Part shown: positions 61,897 to 64,000 of the stretch, piece after piece
Numbering within the stretch: position 1 is the stretch's first letter
Layout: every line of letters starts with the position of its first letter
Assembly (NCBI RefSeq): GCF_018333375.1
Contig: NZ_BORW01000001.1
Coordinates: 496,001 to 560,000 of the forward strand
Source of the DNA: Paenibacillus cookii
GTDB lineage: Bacteria; Bacillota; Bacilli; Paenibacillales; Paenibacillaceae
Reading direction: 5' to 3'
DNA length: 64,000 nucleotides
Translations under genes and position numbers: made by a program
Notes under the pieces: model-generated
The model's input: the letters and a program-made list of their open reading frames with translations, nothing else
Told to the model about the DNA's origin: nothing
Database searches by the model: none

Positions 61897-62660
61897 GTTA
61901 GGCTCATTCCTTCGAGCGGGCTGCTGGCGGCCCCGCAGCGCCTTTTCGGAATACGGCCGGCTTCGTAGCCGAGGCGCCCGGCTTCGATGGCGAGCTTCAT
62001 GGCAAGGGCCATTTTTACCGGGTCTTTGGCTCCCGAAACGGCCGAATTGAGCAGCACGCCGTCGGCGCCCAGCTCCATCGCAATGGCCGCATCCGACGGC
62101 GTGCCGATGCCGGCGTCGACGATGACGGGCACGGTCGATTGCTCGATGATGAGGCTCAAGTTCAAGGGGTTCACGATCCCTTGGCCGGAGCCGATCGGCG
62201 AGGCTCCCGGCATCACCGCGTGCACGCCGAGTTCCTGCAGCCGCTTCGCCAGCAGCACGTCGTCCGACGTGTAGGGCAGCACGATGAACCCTTCCTCCAG
62301 CAGCATTTCCGAAGCCCGCAGCGTTTCGATCGGATCGGGGAGCAGCGTCTTCATGTCGCCGATCACCTCGACCTTGATCATGTCGCATAATCCGGAGGCT
62401 TTGGCGAGCCTTGCGATGCGCACCGCTTCCTCCGCCGTCCGCGCGCCTGCCGTATTGGGCAGCAGCGTAAACCGTTCGATGTCGATCATCTCCAAAAAAT
62501 TCGGCTGGTCCGGTTCGTAAATGTTCATCCGCCGAACGGCAAACGTCAAGATTTGGGCGCCGGATACGTTTACGGCTGCCTTCTGCACCTCAAAGTCCGG
62601 GAACTTCCCCGTTCCCAGCAGCAATCTCGATTGAAATTGATGCGGTCCGATTGTTAACAT
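61893..62660 (-). CDS. thiG: Thiazole synthase
   Basis: 255 residues, TIM barrel. Makes thiazole phosphate carboxylate from deoxyxylulose phosphate, dehydroglycine and ThiS thiocarboxylate. Catalytic Lys96 in IKVEVIGD; other motifs [26 protein letters not shown] and [12 protein letters not shown]. ThiG starts right after thiS and couples to thiF. Confidence 0.97.
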   Translation of the reverse strand: MLTIGPHQFQSRLLLGTGKFPDFEVQKAAVNVSGAQILTFAVRRMNIYEPDQPNFLEMIDIERFTLLPNTAGARTAEEAVRIARLAKASGLCDMIKVEVIGDMKTLLPDPIETLRASEMLLEEGFIVLPYTSDDVLLAKRLQELGVHAVMPGASPIGSGQGIVNPLNLSLIIEQSTVPVIVDAGIGTPSDAAIAMELGADGVLLNSAVSGAKDPVKMALAMKLAIEAGRLGYEAGRIPKRRCGAASSPLEGMSLT

Positions 62661-62665
62661 GTTCC

Positions 62666-62872
62666 TTATCCTCCTCCCACAAAATGCACCAGCTCGATCC
62701 GGTCTCCGTTTCGGACGGCCGTGTCCGCATGTTCGTTTTTACCGAGTACGGCCCGGTTGATTTCCACGACGACGACTTGCCGATCCAGGCCAAAATGTTC
62801 CAACAGCCGCGATACCGTCGCGACCGATTCCGGCACCTGCACGGCTTCCCCGTTAACGATCAGATCCAGCAT
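62666..62872 (-). CDS. thiS: Sulfur carrier protein ThiS
   Basis: 68 residues, ubiquitin-like, ending in Gly-Gly-Gly, where the terminal Gly is adenylated by ThiF and becomes the thiocarboxylate. GGGAGG precedes ATG 62872. It overlaps the end of thiO by 20 bp and ends 5 bp before thiG. Confidence 0.95.
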   Translation of the reverse strand: MLDLIVNGEAVQVPESVATVSRLLEHFGLDRQVVVVEINRAVLGKNEHADTAVRNGDRIELVHFVGGG

Positions 62873-64000
62873 GAACGCCCCTCCCTTCCGGCTGCCTGGC
62901 GGTCCCATGCCGCTCGGGCGCAAAAAATTCCCAGCCTGCGAATGCGGGCTGCCCGCCGTTCATCTGTTCGGCGATCAGCGCCCCGGTAATGGGGCTCAGC
63001 AGCACGCCGTTGCGATAGTGCCCTGCGGCCACGAACAAACCGTCGCAGCCTGGAGCCGCTCCGAGATAAGGGAGGCCGTCGCGGGTTTGCGGCCGCAGCC
63101 CTGCCCACGCCTTCTCCCATCGGGCAGCCGTTATCCGCGGCACGAGGGCGGCTGCTTTGGCCATCAGCCCCATCAAACCTTCGACGGACACCGTCAGCTC
63201 ATCGTTGCGCTCGACCATGGAAGCTCCGACGAGGAGTCTCCCTCCCCGCTTCGGCACCAAATAACAGCCGTCGGTGAATAAGGTATGGCTTACCAAAGGG
63301 ACCTCCGTTACGACCGAAAAGCATTCGCCTTTCACCGGGTACACGTCGGTTTCGATTCCCGCTTGCGCCAGCAGCCGCTGGCCGTGGACGCCTGCAGCGA
63401 TGACCGCCTGTCCGCAGCTTATCGTCCCTTCATCCGTAACGATGCCGGTAACCCGCCCCCGTTCCAGCCGCAGCGAACGAACGCCGCAATTTTCCTTGGC
63501 TTCGGCGCCGAGCATGACGGCTGCCCGGACATAGGCGGCCGTCAATTCGGGCGCCGACACCTGCCCGTCCCCGGGAATCCGCATCGCGCCTTCGATGCGG
63601 CCCGTCAGGTTAGGCTCCAACTCATTAGCTTCGGCAGGCGTAAGCCACGCGGCCGTTTCCCCGGCTTGGCGTTGAAAGGCGATCATCCGCCGGCAATCGG
63701 CGGCCTGGTCCGGCGTCAATGCCACCTTCAAAAGCCCTTTCTGCACCAGCCCGATGTCGATGCCGGTAAGCTCCCTCAGCTCCTCCGCCAGCTGGGGAAA
63801 CATCGCCCGGCTCTGCCGCGCGAGGTCGAACAGCACGTCCGCCCGGTGGGTCTCCGACTGGGCGCCGAGCATGCCGGCCGCCGCGCCCGACGCGCCGGAG
63901 CCGATTTTCTCCCGCTCCAGAATCAATACGCGCCTGCCCTTCTTTGCCAGATGGTACGCGATGGAACCGCCGATGACGCCGCCTCCGACCACGACGACGT
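62853..64000 (-). CDS. thiO: Glycine oxidase ThiO (5' end outside window)
   Basis: At least 381 residues; the N-terminal start lies past base 64000. FAD enzyme that oxidises glycine to dehydroglycine for ThiG. VVVVGGGVIGGSIAYHLAKKG is the dinucleotide motif, then GSGASGAAAGMLGAQ and the C-terminal GLRPQTRDGLPYLG and GHYRNGVLLSPITG. First known gene of thiO-thiS-thiG-thiF; any promoter or riboswitch is upstream of the window. Confidence 0.95.
   Translation of the reverse strand, partial: VVVVGGGVIGGSIAYHLAKKGRRVLILEREKIGSGASGAAAGMLGAQSETHRADVLFDLARQSRAMFPQLAEELRELTGIDIGLVQKGLLKVALTPDQAADCRRMIAFQRQAGETAAWLTPAEANELEPNLTGRIEGAMRIPGDGQVSAPELTAAYVRAAVMLGAEAKENCGVRSLRLERGRVTGIVTDEGTISCGQAVIAAGVHGQRLLAQAGIETDVYPVKGECFSVVTEVPLVSHTLFTDGCYLVPKRGGRLLVGASMVERNDELTVSVEGLMGLMAKAAALVPRITAARWEKAWAGLRPQTRDGLPYLGAAPGCDGLFVAAGHYRNGVLLSPITGALIAEQMNGGQPAFAGWEFFAPERHGTARQPEGRGVHAGSDR

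Overview
The window looks like a chromosomal segment of a spore-forming Paenibacillaceae-type Firmicute (Paenibacillus or Cohnella relatives). Reasons: an uninterrupted pro-sigma-K gene, a YhcN-like spore lipoprotein, two YesM/YesN sensor pairs with sugar ABC transporters, a low-GC-Firmicute TPP riboswitch, AGGAGG-type ribosome binding sites, and fairly GC-rich coding sequence. No rRNA, tRNA, CRISPR array or intact insertion sequence was seen. Genus placement is inference.

Layout. 0-6.3 kb: sugar genes (a cut GH13 oligo-1,6-glucosidase, a ThuA-like protein, a Gfo/Idh dehydrogenase with a divergent AraC regulator) and an ABC exporter. 6.3-8 kb: sigK and a LysE-type exporter. 8-14.6 kb: a nitrite assimilation locus, nirB-nirD-nirC-cobA, with a divergent pair coding for an ANTAR RNA-binding antiterminator and a TrpD2-like protein. 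The intergenic region carries two perfect GlnR/TnrA boxes, a promoter, and a leader with two AAUGG-type hexaloop hairpins overlapping an intrinsic terminator. 14.6-22 kb: a VOC protein, a lactonase, a GMC oxidoreductase with its Tat-exported small subunit, a spore lipoprotein, tatA-tatC and a pentapeptide repeat protein. 22-30.3 kb: an Lpl-type sugar ABC importer with a YesM/YesN pair, whose right end cuts off a chemoreceptor gene. 30.3-41.7 kb: trhO behind a long structured leader, a COG3910 ATPase, ddh, a DUF2207 protein, an unknown protein, a large SWIM/SNF2 helicase and a MurG-like transferase. 41.8-44.8 kb: an ABC-F gene behind an attenuator-like leader with a short ORF, and the L25/Ctc gene. 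44.9-53.2 kb: a monosaccharide ABC importer and its membrane-anchored binding protein/kinase/regulator triad, with two catabolite (cre) sites. 53.8-57.5 kb: an AT-rich island with two secreted proteins of unknown role. 57.5-64 kb: two thiamine operons, tenA-thiM-thiD-thiE behind a TPP riboswitch and thiO-thiS-thiG-thiF upstream of it.

The most interesting system is the nitrite locus at 12.5-14.5 kb. Initiation (GlnR/TnrA boxes) and elongation (ANTAR antitermination) both appear to control nirBD. The ANTAR protein lacks an obvious signal-input domain and is translationally coupled to a TrpD2-like protein that has lost the PRPP-binding glycine loop, which could be its partner. The ABC-F leader, the truncated chemoreceptor, the structured trhO leader and the AT-rich island are further points for a second look.
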